NCBI GenBank assembly: GCA_013398615.1
Contig: VZSR01001685.1
Span: 2,224,554-2,288,553, forward strand
Direction of reading: 5' to 3'
DNA: 64,000 bases
From: Brachypodius melanocephalos
Lineage: Eukaryota > Chordata > Aves > Passeriformes > Pycnonotidae
Shown here: positions 22,067 to 36,387 of the stretch, piece after piece
Position numbering within the stretch: position 1 is the first letter of the stretch
Layout: the number at the start of each line of letters is the position of its first letter
Position numbers and translations under genes: made by a program
Notes under the pieces: model-generated
What the model was told of the DNA's origin: nothing
The model's database searches: none
The model's input: the letters and a program-made list of their open reading frames with translations, nothing else

Positions 22067-23655
22067 AATTTTTTTCCCCCTTTGCAGTAAATACTGTCAA
22101 AGCACCTACAGAAATGTTTAGTTCCCTGCACAATGTTCTATTTGAAATTTCTGCTCACTTTAGGTATTGCTCTGAGTTGTTGTGCATGATTTGCTCTAGA
22201 GAATTCTCAGTTCTGAATCAACAGCAATGTGCTGAAACTCCACTAGTTATGTATGATAACAGCAGCAATTGGAGTTGTAGATTTACAGCAGACAGAAACC
22301 TAGCTCCTGTCAATAAAAAAAACAATAAAACAAAAAAAGCGCCCCAGGTTCTGTAACAGCAGGTCCCGTTGGAGGGATGGTGGTAAAACTGTGCGTGTGT
22401 GAGTGCGTACACAGGTATGTTATGGAAAGAGAAGAAGCCAGGCAGTGACAAATGAATCTAATTTCCTGCCATGAGAAGGAGAAGGGCTTATGGATTAAAG
22501 ACTGACAGAAAATACAGAGTGTTTTGACTCAGCTTCTTTATACTCTGTCTTGATTTCCAGTTAGGGGAAATATAGTCTACAAAAAGAGTGTTGTGAAATA
22601 AATTCACGAGCAGTTGGAAAACTACCAGGAGAGCAGTAATGACTGATTTGTTGTCAAAACGAAGAGCAGCATATAACCAACCACCTGTGATTCTCTGGAG
22701 CTCTGGTCTTGTATTTTTTGTTTGTTTGTTTGGTTTTGTATTTATAATTTTAATTAATTTTATGTTTTCTGGGCAAATGGGAGACACTGCCTGAATTGTT
22801 GAAGCAAGTGAGGAAGGGCAGTAACCATACTGGCTAATAAACACACTGGATAACTCATTACTCAACTAGATGTGTTAGAAGAATAAATGTACAGTCCTGC
22901 ATTCAGATAGGGATAACCTGGCATATAAGTAGAAAGGTGAGACACAGCTGACCTAGGTGCAGCCTCTGGAAAATAACGTAATGGGCAAAGTAATTAATAA
23001 ATTTTATTTTAGTCACTATTGTGTAACAATATAATAACAGTGGTGCTGTTGCTAAAGAGACAAGCATTCTTCTGAGCTGTATAAATAAGTGCAATTTTAC
23101 ACACACATGGAAATTATCTTACTCTTGAATCCATAATGGCAAAGCTTGCCTGTAATATTGTGACCAATATAGGACATGGGTATCTCAAGAAAAATTCAGA
23201 TCAATTAGATTCCCTGTGAGCCAAATAAGAATGACAAAATATCTGGAAGTAGTCATTCAAGAAGAGAAACTGAAGTAACTGAGGATATCTAGAGAACAGG
23301 TATTTTTGAAAAGAACCAGATAATACTTTTTTATATACACAAAAAACTCTTCAAGAAGATAGGAAATAAGCTGTTCTTTGTGTTGTCTTTTTAATACAAA
23401 ACCACAGGGTTTAAATGACAATGAAGAATGATTTCTTGATTGGGCAGAAAAAAGGCTTCTAAAGCTGGAGTAAATGGATTAGGAAAACCTTAAAATATCA
23501 GTTCTTTCAGGCTCTTAAAATAAACTTATATGACACGACCTCGAACAGACCAGTAAATTTGGATGGTCATTTTTTAGGCCTAGTTTTCCAGAATTCTGTG
23601 GTTATAATCATCATAACCTCAAAACAAGCATTCTGGGCACTCTGAACATGATGGG
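22067..23655. other. AT-rich DNA, nothing recognised
   Basis: A 125-residue minus-strand frame at 22488-22865 starts MSNELSSVFISQYGYCPSSL but has no domain I recognise. It contains poly(K/N) stretches typical of chance ORFs. No repeat was identified. Confidence 0.5.
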
Positions 23656-24229
23656 TGTTGTGGTTTAACCCCAGACAGTGACCAAGCATCACACAGCTGC
23701 TTGCTCACTTTCCCCTGGAGGGATGGAGAAGAGAATTTGAAAAGTAAAAGTGAGAAAATTCGTGGGCTGAGACATAGACAGTTAAACAGGCAAAGAAAAA
23801 GCTATGCACATGAGAAAGCAAAACAAGGAATTCACTCACCACTTCCCATGGACAGGCAGATGTTCAGCCATCTCCAGAAAAACAGAGTTATATCACTCTT
23901 AATGGTGACTTGGGAAGACAACAGCATCACTCCAAATGTTCCCACTCTTCCTCCTCCTTCCCCTGGCTCTGTATGCTGAGCATGATGCCGTATGATATGG
24001 AATAATCCTTTGTCAGTTGGACACAGCCAGGGCTGTGTCCCATCACAACTCCTTGTGCACCTCCAGATTCCTCTCTGGTGGGTTGGGTGAGAGGGAAAAG
24101 GCCTTGATCCTGTGTGAGAAGTGCTCAGTAATTAACTGAAACATCCCTGTGTTTCCAGCACAGACCTAAATCACAGCTCCATATTGGCCACTGTGAAGAA
24201 AAGCAGCTCTGCCCCAGTCAAAATCAGCA
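23656..24229 (-). mobile_element. ERVL-type solo LTR, near full length
   Basis: Minus-strand copy of the LTR family seen at 10948-11515. In plus orientation it begins tgttgtggtttaacccc, the complement of the LTR end, and finishes gccccagtcaaaatcagca, the complement of the TG start. Shared blocks include tggtgacttgggaagacaac and ctctgtatgctgagcatgat. The length is 574 bp. The flanking pentamers (atggg and aattt) do not match, so no target duplication is visible. The TATA position reads gcatacagag and is degraded, so promoter activity is doubtful. Confidence 0.9.
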
Positions 24230-27200
24230 AATTTGCCTGGACCTTCTGACACACCTGAAAGCTTAGGGGGTGAACAATGAGTGTTGGCAATGGCTAATTC
24301 TAGGGATCAATGCAAACTTATTTTACAGTAGCTTCCTAAAAACCAGTTTCTGATTCTAGATGTTCAAGAGAGCCAATCTAAAAATCTCCAGATCCCTGTA
24401 GCAAAGGATAAGCATTCTTAGCCTTGTTAAATAAGAATGTATAGAATTAAGATACTTTATTTAATTGTAGATTGAGCTTTGAAGTTTGGGGAGAAATTCC
24501 AGTTTTTCTTTTTACCGTCTAAAAATACCTTGCCTTTCCAAAATTTTAATCAGCTCTAAAATGCTTTTTCATTGCCGATATTCATACCCCAATGTCAACT
24601 CTTGCTTAAAAGGCAGTATCATATGTGTTTTATTAATCAGGTGCAGGTTTTTTTAGTCTGTTATATATTGAAAATGTTGCGCCACCTAATTCATGTTTCT
24701 TCTAACTTCAAAAGATATATATTTTCTTTGCTTGTTATATTCATTCCACTACTCCTCAATGTGGATCTAACTTTGGGATTTTTTATGTATATGTTTTGTC
24801 ATAATTTCTTCAACTGCTTTGAATATGCAGTTACTGTTTATAATTACACCACTTGTGAGAAGAGTCAGAGCTCAATATCTATATATTGCTCATTTAAATT
24901 GCAAAATATTGTTTCATGAACCCAAACAATCCCTTTCTTTTTTGATTCCAAAAGTCACTGTCCAAGAACTGTCATTTTTAATTCTAGCACTATGATATTG
25001 AGTCTCTTCATTTTGTAAATTTCAATAATTGAATATAATGATCAATGTTTAAGCTAAATAATATGGAAATAAAAAATAATTCTCTAATTGACTTTTGTTT
25101 ATTGATTTATCCTATAGACATAGGAATTACTATTCTAGCAGGAATGGCAGGATAGTCCTGTGGATTTTGACCAATCCTCTTCATCCCTTATTCCTTCTTT
25201 TGTCACTAAAACTAGATACCTGTAACAGACAGATCAAATCTGTAACAGAGACAAGAAACAGACATTCCCTTTTTGGCTTATCTGAGTTTAAAAACAGAAG
25301 TTCAGAAATGTATTCTGCATCTTATATTATTCTTAGCAGTTTTGAATAAGGCAGAAATGCAGTACCCTTTTAAAAATTAATACTTTACTTGAAAGCAACT
25401 TCCCAAACCATTTTTTTTACAGTCAAAATAATAATGATTTCAAGTGCCATTTTAAATAGTGCAGTAAAATATTGGTTATTATTGGAATTATGATTTCTAT
25501 GCAGTACTAATATAACAAATAGCAGTAATGAAAAAAATGCAAGTACTAAAATTTGATTTTAATCTAATAACAGTATAATTACTTATTAAAATAATGCTAC
25601 AGAAGCTCTGCACATTTACAGGGTATCCCAAGTGCTCATCATATTAATTAAGAGCAAAAATTCATGAAGAATTTTTAAATAAAATGTATAAATAAATAAA
25701 TAAATGTTTTAAAAAGTCTGAAGGGAAAAATTGAGGATTTGACAAATATTCTGAAATTAAAATTTGGAATGTAATGTGTCTACTATATATTTTTTTCATT
25801 TTTGTGGAAGGTAATTTTAAGTGGTTTTATGTTTACGACAATTATCTGTATGCTTCTTTTTTTTACTTGAAGACATCAATCTTATTTAGGGGGATCTTAA
25901 CTGGGGGGACTTTTAAAACTATTTTATTTTATTTTAGCCTGAATTTTTCCCTTAGTTTTCTAGCTGCACTTTGGATTTACCATACATCTGTAATTTCGCT
26001 GGCATGACTGTTTTTTCTCATTGAATGGACTCATATTCTCTGGATAGTCGTGTTTATTGACTGCATTTTATGAAGCATGTTGTAGTCCATCTCTGCTGTT
26101 TTATTTCTAAGTTTATTTTTTTTACTTCAAAACAAATTAGCTCTCTGGGCTGACTTGCTGAGTTTGCTGCTGCCAGAAATTGCAGTCTTGTGTTTATCAC
26201 TGAATTCTCTGAGGCTACAGTGTTGTGTTACTGTATTTACATCTCAGTATAAGGTCTTGGGTTAATACTTTCTTGAATAATTTGCCAGGAACTTCATTCA
26301 AATAAATCTTTGATAGTGAGGCCAATGTATTTTTGATAGTAACTTCATTCTTGCTGTTGACTCTATTTTCAAATAAGAACTTTCTGCAGAGTTTTGTATT
26401 GCTGTCATGCAATTGGTCGTTATTAATTTTTAATTGTTATTATTTTTGAAATAGAACCTATCCTTTACTTTCTTGATTTATTTGAAAGTATGAATTATCA
26501 ATCTCTGCACCCTTAGAAGAAGGGCATGAAAATAAGAGTGTATAGAGTTTTGCTGTTTATGATAGAATATTATGGGTGACATTTTGTTGCCATGTAAGCT
26601 TTCTGTAATAGCTTGTTATTGGGCTAGAACGTGTTTTCTTCAGAATTTATGACTATAATATTGGTGAAAACTTTATTAAAATTTTACATTTTTTTCTGCA
26701 TTTATGTTTACATGCAGTATCTTCTCTTGTACACTATCAAGTAATCTCTAGATCACCCCTAATTAACATTCAATATATGCACATTTGATATTTATCTTCA
26801 TTTAACTTGCTGGTGAAAATAGTGGTTTGAAATTTTATTATTATATATGCAGTAGCTATGAGATATTAGAGCTTGAAAATTGTTATTTGCCTACTTTCTC
26901 CTCCTGGACAGCAACGGCACCATGAGTAAATTTTCTGCGGTTCATAAGCTGCTGCAATTGAGACTTTCTCAGGCATTTATGTCCTTCACCACCTTTTTAT
27001 TTAGGACATCAAAGAGATCATATTATTGTATAAAAACCAATGCAAAAGCCGTGAAATTTGTTGGTGAAACATATAATCATTAATTTTAAATACACGCAAA
27101 GTCTGTTTCGTATTTTTTCCTTGACAAAAATTTTCCAACCAAACTGTTTTCTCTCCCTTAGTATTCAATAAAATCTGTGATCAGTGAGTTGCTATCAAAG

Positions 27201-27654
27201 ATGTGAATTAAAAGTTCATCTATCTATGTGATTTAAAGAACAATTTTCTCAGCTGTTAGTGACTGGAGCCCTTCCTGTGTTAGTGAGGCTCCTGCTGAGA
27301 AGGTGTGCTGGTTTCAACTACAGAAATGATTAAGTAGTCTTCTAACTGTCCTCTATCTCAATATCCTTGGCAGTGAGTTTTTGTCTCAGGGTGCAGAAAG
27401 AACTTCAATGTCTCTCAGCAGACTCTATACTTCTAACACTGAAATGATGAATTAAAGATATTTAGGTTTAGGCTTTGGACAAATACCGGATTTTTGGCTA
27501 CCAACAACAGAGTTCAGTTGAATTGTGTTTCCCACTTATCTGTGTTTTGTGTTTATGCTTTCATTTAAGGATAAAATTAGTTTATATAAACTCACACTAT
27601 AAAATTTCTGCCTTTCACTGGGTGAAATGAGATATATACACTCATTTGAATACT
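24230..27654. other. AT-rich DNA, nothing recognised
   Basis: Strongly AT-rich. It contains a short ATAA microsatellite at 25688-25705. The 115-residue plus-strand frame at 24572-24919 looks membrane-like only because T-rich codons encode F, L, I and Y. Confidence 0.5.
25688..25705. repeat. short (ATAA)n run
   Basis: Eighteen nt of perfect ataa repeat, four and a half copies. Confidence 0.9.
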
Positions 27655-27768
27655 CAGAACCCCTTCATCTTATTTTCTCCCTCTATCCTGTAGCAGAGGG
27701 GCACTGATAGAGCAGCTTTGATGGGCACTTGGCAGCCAGCCGAGGTCAATGCTCCACACTGTCCAGCT
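27655..27768 (+). mobile_element. 3' end of a second ERVL-type LTR family
   Basis: The segment with gggcactgatagagcagctt and gatgggcacttggcagccag, ending gaggtcaatgctccaca, matches the 3' end of a large avian ERVL-type LTR as I recall it. It probably belongs to the same family as the fragment at 55790-56186, which covers an earlier part of that LTR. Only about 114 bp remain. The 5' limit is approximate. Confidence 0.6.
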
Positions 27769-28451
27769 ATGTTAAATACAATAAGTTTGTCACATTTCCT
27801 CACTTGCTGCTGCACAGATATCAGCAGTAGCACATGTATGAGGAAATAGAATGTGAGCTGGTGCATTAGATAGAGCAGATCTAGTGGAGTGCTGTATCAA
27901 TCCTCCTGTGCCCAGGGATACAGAAATGGCAAAGCACATCATGTAAAGGGAAAATATGATAAAGGTGATGCCTTTCTCCCTGGCTGCCATGTAGCCAGGC
28001 TGAAACCTGAAGAGAATGGAATGAAAGATGATAAATCACAGATATATGAGCATTCAGGATCTGTGCAAGCAAATGAAACAATCCTGGGGAACCTTTCTGG
28101 ACTTCGTTGTTGTTAATGGTAAAATGGTAGAATTTATTCCAATAGACCCAGCTTGCCCTTCTCCAGGCAGTTTCTTAGCCTTGCTGAGGAGCTAATGTGT
28201 GCTCCAGAGCTTCATATTTCTAATTATTTTTACTCTTGCTTTAATATTTAATTTGCTTTCAATGTTGATCTCAGCCTACCTGCATAACTTTCTGTTGCAT
28301 TACTTTTCTCTCTTCATTTCCTCTGTATCCTGCTGTAAGGAGTTAAAGAGCACCGTTGCCTGTCTCAAGCACTGTCAAGGCCATGGAAGGAATTTACCAT
28401 AAGATAAACCATCAGAGTGTGAACATGAGATGAGCACAGAAGGGAGGAATT
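27769..28451. other. unique DNA, nothing recognised
   Basis: Composition is more balanced than the surroundings. Short open frames on both strands near 27880-28116 have no recognisable domain. This could be further decayed LTR or noncoding DNA. Confidence 0.4.
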
Positions 28452-28795
28452 TGTAACAGGAAGGTGCTTATTCCTGGCCTGGTGGGCATGAGACCTGGTT
28501 AGCACATCCTGGTTAACACATATGGGCAAAAATTCCCACTGTGGCAAACTGTGTGAAAGGAAGCAACTCCTCCTGCACGTACCACCACTCAAACAAAGGC
28601 CATCATGGTATTTCACACTAATTAACCTCAAGGGATCTACTATCAAAAACCTCAGTTACCCTGCCTCAGGAGCAGTTCCCAACACCTGCCGTAGCCCCTT
28701 TTTACCCTTCTATCTCTTAAGTAGTTCGCTATATTGTTGAAGTAGCTTTAGAAAATGAATAAACATGAGCCAACACGATATTTGGGGCTCTAACA
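28452..28795 (+). mobile_element. possible LTR (about 344 bp)
   Basis: Starts tgtaacaggaaggtgcttat and ends ggggctctaaca, giving TG...CA edges. An AATAAA signal lies near the 3' side (gaatgaataaacatgagc) in the position expected of an LTR R region. GC is higher than in its flanks. No target duplication or TATA box was found and no other copy occurs in the window, so this is only a suggestion. Confidence 0.35.
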
Positions 28796-31700
28796 ATGAC
28801 ATGTATAATGTCTCTTTCTTCACCTTGTGTTATGTAGCTTGTAAACTCTGAGAAAATCCTGTGTTTGCATAATGGGACTTCAGTCCCATCTGAAGGCACC
28901 TGTGTAATGCAAGTGATTAATATAGTACATCACTGGTAGACGACGATTCCAATTATGCAGAATAATAATGAAGGTGCTTTTTCAGGTCCAGATTCCTTTA
29001 CTGGGTTTGTTTAAATTTAGTAAGCATTGTAAAAGCTGTGAAATATTACTGATTTGCATTTCAGAGTGGTGAGAAAGCATAACATTGGGGTTTTAGAAGT
29101 GCAAATTTCCTTAGTGTCTTTCCTTATCAGAGGATGTCCGTGGATTACAGACTCAGACTCGATTCACAACCAAATGGAAATATGATAGAACTCAGAGCAG
29201 TTTACATGCTTACATAAGTCCTATAAGAAAAAAAAAAGTTATTTTGTTTCAACGTCAATATTGAAAACCTATTCTACCTTTTTAGTCTCATGTTTTATCT
29301 CAGCATTTCTGAACTATATTTAAGACCAGAAATATCAATAAAATAATTATTGTATTAATATAACATATGTATGTATTACTAAAAGTACTATATACAGCTG
29401 TATTTTATTAATTTTGTAACTGTATTTTTCCATTTGCATTAACATTATATATCAAAGATTTTTTAAGACTGCAATGAAATTTTCTTTTCCTATACCTGAC
29501 TTGAGTTTGTTCTGTGATATAAAAAAAAAAGTATCTACTTTGTTAGAGAATTTCACAAATTCTCATTTGTGAATGAGATGTGATTGACCTTGATGGTTAA
29601 TAAGAGTTTTTTTACTGAATTAGATGATTGTGGACTTTTTAGTATGTAATGCCTTATAATTCTTTTCTTAATATGCTCTTTGGTATCTAATACTACCCCA
29701 TTTCTGTTTTTTTCCTTGAAGATTAAATTTTCTTAAGGGACCACAGAACTTTTATTATTTATTATGGAACTGGAAGTCAGTGTAGTTGAACTAGTATATC
29801 AAAGTTAAGCACATAGTATTTCTGTGGATAATAAACACTGAACTTCTTTGGGAGATTGATTCTGAATAAACCTTTGATATTACAAAAAAAAAAAAAGTGT
29901 CTTATTTTTATGCCTGCAAAATTATTTTCTTTTAAATACAATAGAAAAAACCCAAAACCCCTAAGCATTAAATTTCAAGTCAGAAATACACTCTCAAATG
30001 GAGTTTCTCTCTATAGCAGAACTCAATCACTTCTGCAATCTAATATCTCATTCCTATTGCATTAGAAAATGGGTTTTAGACAAGAAAAAAACTCATTCAC
30101 TGCTGATAGTATGCAGTACAAATAAACTGCTCAAGATTGAATTCATATTCATTTTATATCCAAGATCAAAGGTAAAACTTTTTGTAAAAGTCTTCATGTG
30201 AGGCATGAAAATTATGACTGCTGTGATATATCCTGGGTTTTAATTTAACTTTATGGTTTAGATAGTGATGAGATGTGAAGGGGAAATGTAAGGATATAAA
30301 TGTTTCTCTTTTTTCTAATTTTTAGTAAATATTTGGAGTTCTGATGCATTTAGTTGTCATTTAAATCTTATGAAATAATACAAATAAATGATTAATATAA
30401 AATCAAGTACACCCATAAAAGGTTTTTTTCATGCAACCCTTGTAACTTGTTTGAGGACTTTACCTTTTTACTATGAGAGTGATGTCACCTTGGGACACAG
30501 TTATTTTCATAAATAGCAGTTATGACCCTGTGTTTCTGCTACAATTTCTATGCTAGGAGGCAAGTTCAGTTTTATTGCCAAATTCAACATTTGTTGCGAG
30601 GTTTGGTGGCAGCATTTGGATCATGTGTTTTGTTGCTGTGGAGACACTGTAAAAAATTTGGTGGCAGATAATCTGGTGGCTGCTTGTCATGTCAGTGTTA
30701 GCTTTCCACGTGTCTGTGGTTATTTCAAGGATTATGTGATTTCTAGTCCTGTCCCCACTTCCCTGAGGTCTCACTCTGCTGTAGTTAATGGAGAACCTAT
30801 GGCTGCGTTAATGGGTGCTGTAACTCATTGCCAAAAAGAATAACCAACAGATAATTCTTTGTCATGATTTTCATGTGGATTTTTCAGCAGATTGATTGAT
30901 ATAGTAAAATATATGGAAACCCAGATACATATTTTCAGATCCCATGGTTTGTATTTAAGTTTGGAAATAGACTTAGGTGTTGAGAACAAAGATATGTGTA
31001 CATTCAAATTACCATAGCCAGAACAACATGGGCTGTTGATGCCTAAAGATTTTTAGCCTTTTTCATATTTGTAGCTTTGTGGATTCATAATGTATAAAAA
31101 TATATCTTCCAGTACCTTTCCTAACATCTTTTAAAGTTTACCTAATTCCTTGTTAATATATTCCTGAAATTCTGTTTAGTTTTCTTCCTAAGAAGACAAT
31201 TCCTGGCAAGGACATTTTTGTGTCCACCTTAGGAGATGTAACAAGAAAATAGGGCAAAGGAGTCCTGGACCCACTCTAAGGGTCTGGCCTAGGGTTGTGT
31301 TGGTGGAGTAACTTATCTCCTATTGAATGTATTGGCTAGATACACAACTTAACTAACCCTATAAAATTGTAGAAATACTGCATCACATGTGCATACAGTG
31401 ATATTTTGTGCACCTGAAAGCTTTCATTAAACATTTATTTGGTTTTATATTGTCATTCTTAATGCTGTTTGAAAAGGTCTTGTGTTTCATACCAGGCAAC
31501 ACTTCCACAGAGTAAATAGCTTTGGCTGAAAGCTCTATGAAATTTTATCTGAGCATAAGATGTAAGGGGAAGTCTGAAGCATCAGTCTGCTGGGCTGTTG
31601 CACACGTATTTGGGGTATCTTTTGTGCAATATCTTTTTCTGATGGATTTTTCCTAGTTGATACAGTTTGACTAAGATCTGTTGTTGACAGAATACTTGAT

Positions 31701-34700
31701 TGCTGTGGGGCATTACACAGAGGAGATGCTGATTATACTTATTTGTTCTTTAGTGCTTTTTTTTCTGCCTATTTACTTTCCGAAGTGTCTGAACACAAAA
31801 TTAATAGCTTTTTTTATTGCTTGAATTGGAGTGCAACATTGGTTTAGAAGCCTTTTCATTAATACTTTATTATAAATCACTAGCAGGATTTCACAGGACT
31901 GAAAACAAACTTGTTTTTGTAAGATCAAGAACATTTCTGTATGGATATATATATTAGTTTGAGACAGATAGATTTAGTATGATAATTAAACTAAAGACAG
32001 ACAATTAAGAAATAGGATTCATTTTCATTTCAACAAGCGATCATGTTTTTTCACTTTTTGTAAATGTCGTTACACAAAAACAAAATTAATGATCTGATTA
32101 TGAGGCAATTGTTTTGATTGAAATCCTCTTGCCAGAAGCGCCTATTTTGAGGCAATGTATCTCTAAATCAAACAAATGATCTCTTCATTAGGCAGAGCAG
32201 AGCCTTAGCCTCAAAACTTGTGACATGCATGTGCCATGAGCAGGAAGAGATCAATATTAACCCTCCACTCAGATGACAATTACAATTTGTTAACATTGGC
32301 TGCTTAAACAGTGTAGCAGTTTTACACTGTAAGAGAGAATTAGTTTTAGAATTTTAGAATTTTTCAGGCAGCTTCTGTGACCAAGAGCTGATGGTAATGT
32401 GTTCAGTGCCAGAGCACAGAGGATAGAGCAGTGCTTCTCCCTCTAGAGGCACTTTGCAGCGTGCTCTTCATTCTCACTGATTGACACATCTCTCTTCCAT
32501 AGCCTTAGTATCTACTAAACTGTAGAGTCAAGCTGTTTTTTCAGTCTGCAAATCAATCCCAAGTAAATATCCTTTCTGTGAGTCATTTCTTGAATTTTTA
32601 ACTTGAATGCGAAATGTCTATGTAGGAGTGGTAATATATATGATGACTTATGCACAGAGGGCAAGGAGTAACAACCTACAAATAAATTCTCCTCACTGCA
32701 GTTGCAACCACTGCCTTAATGAAATCTTGTCAGAATTATTTCTTACCTTTCAAAGACTGCAGGCATGGAATGTATTTACTCACTTGTCTTACTGATGGAA
32801 ATTGCTCTGGACTTCATGTATTCCCTTTCTGAGAATTACTCAGAATAATGAATAACGTAATTCTGTAGATGGAGTCAAACTGGATATTGAGAGTGAGAAT
32901 GTTGCAAAAAGATTGTTAATTTTTCATTCACAAAAAAGATTCACGTTGGAAAGAGAGATATATTTAGTTTTCATTATTTTCCTCAGGATGTAATATGACT
33001 TAACTCTAAGAATAAAACTGCAGGTAGCACCTGCTGAGATAACAATCCAGATGGTGGGAAGGTGAACTTGAATATGTGACTTCCTGGAATTTGATCTGAA
33101 TTTCTCCTACTGAGTGAGACTGCTTAAAAAACCACAAACCCCACATCAGATTATTCTTCCGCCATACCTAAAATACGTATGCTACAGTGCTGTAGTTATT
33201 TTTATTGTATGCAAATTCACAATACTTTCTTCACTTTGTGTAATGCAGGTAATTAAATGTCAGTTTGACAATAGTCAACATATGCAGTCTTTTTACAACT
33301 CCGAGGATAAACATCATGATCCATGAAACAGACACCAGTGGAGTTTGCTCAGCAACAGTCAGAACGCCTCAGCAAAACTTCCTTTTTTAGAGTGATCCTG
33401 GTCTCCTTCTGTTTTATCAGCTCCTGCTATTCTGGCAAATATCAAATTAACACCAATTTAAAGACTCCTTACTTGACACTGCAAAATTTAGTGACACCAG
33501 AATAGGCAAAGCTGTGATTTAGGCTCCTGGTTACTATTAATGCTACAAAGAGTGATATAAATTCAATCTGAGATGACAAAAAGCTTATGAAGCTTCTTTT
33601 GAAACTTTTTTTTCAGAAATATAAAGAAATTTTAAATCACCAAGAATGTCCTTATGGGACATTTTTCCTAGATTTCAAAGAAATGTCATAATTTTGACAT
33701 CACAGCTTGCCAAGAAAACACTTCAGAAAAAGTAAATAAGATTTTGAATGTCTAGTCTTGGTGAGTAAAGATTATATTTTTGGGGTTTTTTACTGCCATG
33801 GAAAGAATTATGAGAATGTTCAAAGTGAGCAAAGATTTTACTAATGATTATTTTATATTACAAAAATGTAACATTAATTATAACATAAGATATAAATGTA
33901 ACATAAGTGAACATTATGAACATTGGTATTTAAAGCTTCAAGGAACCTTCTTCATAATTTTTACATCTTACAGAAGAAAAGTATTTGGAACAAAAGGAAA
34001 ACAAAACAAGTTCTGAGGTGAGAAAGAGCTGGAAAACATCCATGAACTTTTGGCATTTACAAATTTAATGTCAGAGAATCATTGATAATATATAGAATGA
34101 TATGAAAGTGCAGTCGACACTTTCAAAAATTGTGTGATTGAGTAAAAAGTGAAGATACACATCCAGAGCTTATGGTATTGTAGGGAACAGAATTGTCTTT
34201 GTCTATTTTTTAAAAAAATTATCCTAAAATTCTGAAGGTTTGCAATTTGCAGAGGTCAAGACAGGGTAATATGATAAACTCACCTTGTTTTGAAGGACAA
34301 AATTCACCTTAACACCTTATAGATAATGAATTTCATTGGGCTTCATCAGGCTTCAATCCTGTTTTCTGGTTAAGCTGGCAGAAAAGCAGTGCATATATAT
34401 CTGTACATTTGTATAAATGAGTACATCTTTTTGTGATATTGAGCAGGAACTAAAAATAACATTGACAGCTACATCTGTTCTAAATCTGAGGGGTTTTTTT
34501 TAATGGCAAAGGATAATTTAAACATCATGACACAAAGGTCTTACAGATTTTTTTTATGTAAGCATCTTGTCTGTGTACGTGTATGTAAATATATAAATCT
34601 TAGAGCAGATTTGATTTCTAGCCAATAAATATTTCTCATGAAGAAACACTTTTTTGTGGTGTTAAGTGATTGTTGTGATAGTCCAAAACAGGTAAGAATT

Positions 34701-36367
34701 ACATTGCAAATTGTAACTACAACAACAACAAAAAATTGGTTTGTAAAACCTTGTAAATTCAAAGTAAAACACACAGACACATCATCAATGAAATAAATGT
34801 TTATTCTGAATGAAATGTAAGACTGTGGCAGAATAACAGTATAATTTTGTTACCTTTTCCAAAATATTCTGGAAAATGTGTGTTAATAGATGTTATTATA
34901 TATATGATTTTTTATGCATCTTTAAAACAGAGGAACAAAAACAAGATCCATCTGAAATAAAGAAAGAAATATCATAAGCATGCATTTAGTATTCAATTAT
35001 GTTTTGAGTATATTCCTCTAAGAATAAAACCAAGTGGATTCTCTTTTTCATTAAAGTACCTCTTATTTTTGCAAAAATAATTTAAATTTCATTCCTGTAA
35101 TGTATAACTTGAATCAGGAAAGCAGGATATTTAGACATTTTATTTTGTTAAGAGGTGGATTTTTTTTCTTCCCCAGAAACAATATAATCTGAAATCTCAG
35201 AGCTGTTTACCAAAAATGAAGAGTTTGTTTTTTAAGACGGAAATGTATTCAAAGGTCCATCCAAATAATTTCTTGGTCTCAGTTTCCATGAGAAGAGCTA
35301 CTGAATGTAGTAATCTCTTCACACAACATTTCTGTATTCTCAAATTTTCAGACTCTTATTACAACAAATTAATAGGAACAATTAAGAAGATGCACCCCAA
35401 GGTTTTCATGAATCCTCCTTTTTTTCTTTTCAAGGAACAGATTGTGCCATGCAGGGTAATTGTAGAGCTGCATTAGCATAGGAGTGAGGCTCAGGGCAAC
35501 GCTGCATCTCCTCTGAAGAATACAAATAAAAGGACAGTCTTTGTATCTAAGCAACAGTCCTACCTGATGCTGAAGGAGAGCATCATCTCTCATGCCTAAC
35601 TATTCCTTTAACATGAATGAACCCTTGGAGGCACTTGTAGGAAGACTTGTTTGTGCTCCAGGGCTGCCATTCTGCAAAATTTAAAGTATAGCACCTTATT
35701 TCCTAGGTTTAACACAGTTCTCCAAACAATCACAGGAGAGTTGAACTAGCTCAATAAATGACTGCATTCTTATCAGTTGTTTAGATTAACACCACGTCAA
35801 TCCCTGCTTCAGTCAAAACAGTTGGGAGTTTTTCTGATGTCAGTGTAGAAATAATGACAACCACGTTGTGATTCCTACCACACAGAGCTCTCTGCTGAGA
35901 ACTAAAACTAATTCAGTCTGAAGGATACAGAAAATCCTAGAGCTCTGCAGATGTTTATAGACTGCACTGGATTCTTCCTCCATATCAATATTGTAAATTT
36001 TGATAAATTATTGAGATTTCTTCTGGAAAAATAGCAATAAAATCAGACCACTGATAATAAGAAGCCACCTTTATAATGTTTCTATCTTTTTAAAATTTTG
36101 AAGAGCAAAAAGGTGGTGCATCAGTAGATTTTCTAATCAGCTTTTTCACTGTTCCTATGACTTTAAGACAGATTAAATTTCATTATTTATGATGTAAGAA
36201 TGGTGGAATGGAGAGAAAACTGTTTAAGACAGTCTAGAAGTATTGCCATAAAAGGATGACAAAGGAAAATGAAGTGGCAACTGTGGGTTAATATTTGCAA
36301 ACATAAAGTGTGAACATGCAGTTATATTGTGTGGATTAATGCATTGATAAAATGTTTGATGTTACAG
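28796..36367. other. AT-rich unique DNA; possible conserved noncoding stretch at 32.08-32.30 kb
   Basis: No gene or transposon identified. The piece at about 32080-32300 has balanced composition and several homeodomain-like cores (for example gacaattacaatttg), the look of a distal enhancer, which only alignment to other vertebrates could settle. The 97-residue frame at 30550-30843 resembles no known protein. Confidence 0.45.
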
Positions 36368-36387
36368 TGCTTTTAGTGCTAAAAGCA
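36368..36387. repeat. 9-bp inverted repeat, 2-nt loop
   Basis: tgcttttag / ctaaaagca around tg, a near-perfect short palindrome. Confidence 0.85.

Noticed and set aside
22488..22865. 125-residue minus-strand frame
   Set aside because: Composition fits chance (N, K, T, I rich) and no domain or splice context was seen.
24572..24919. Membrane-protein-like 115-residue frame
   Set aside because: Hydrophobic residues follow from T-rich codons, and there is no conserved motif or plausible promoter.
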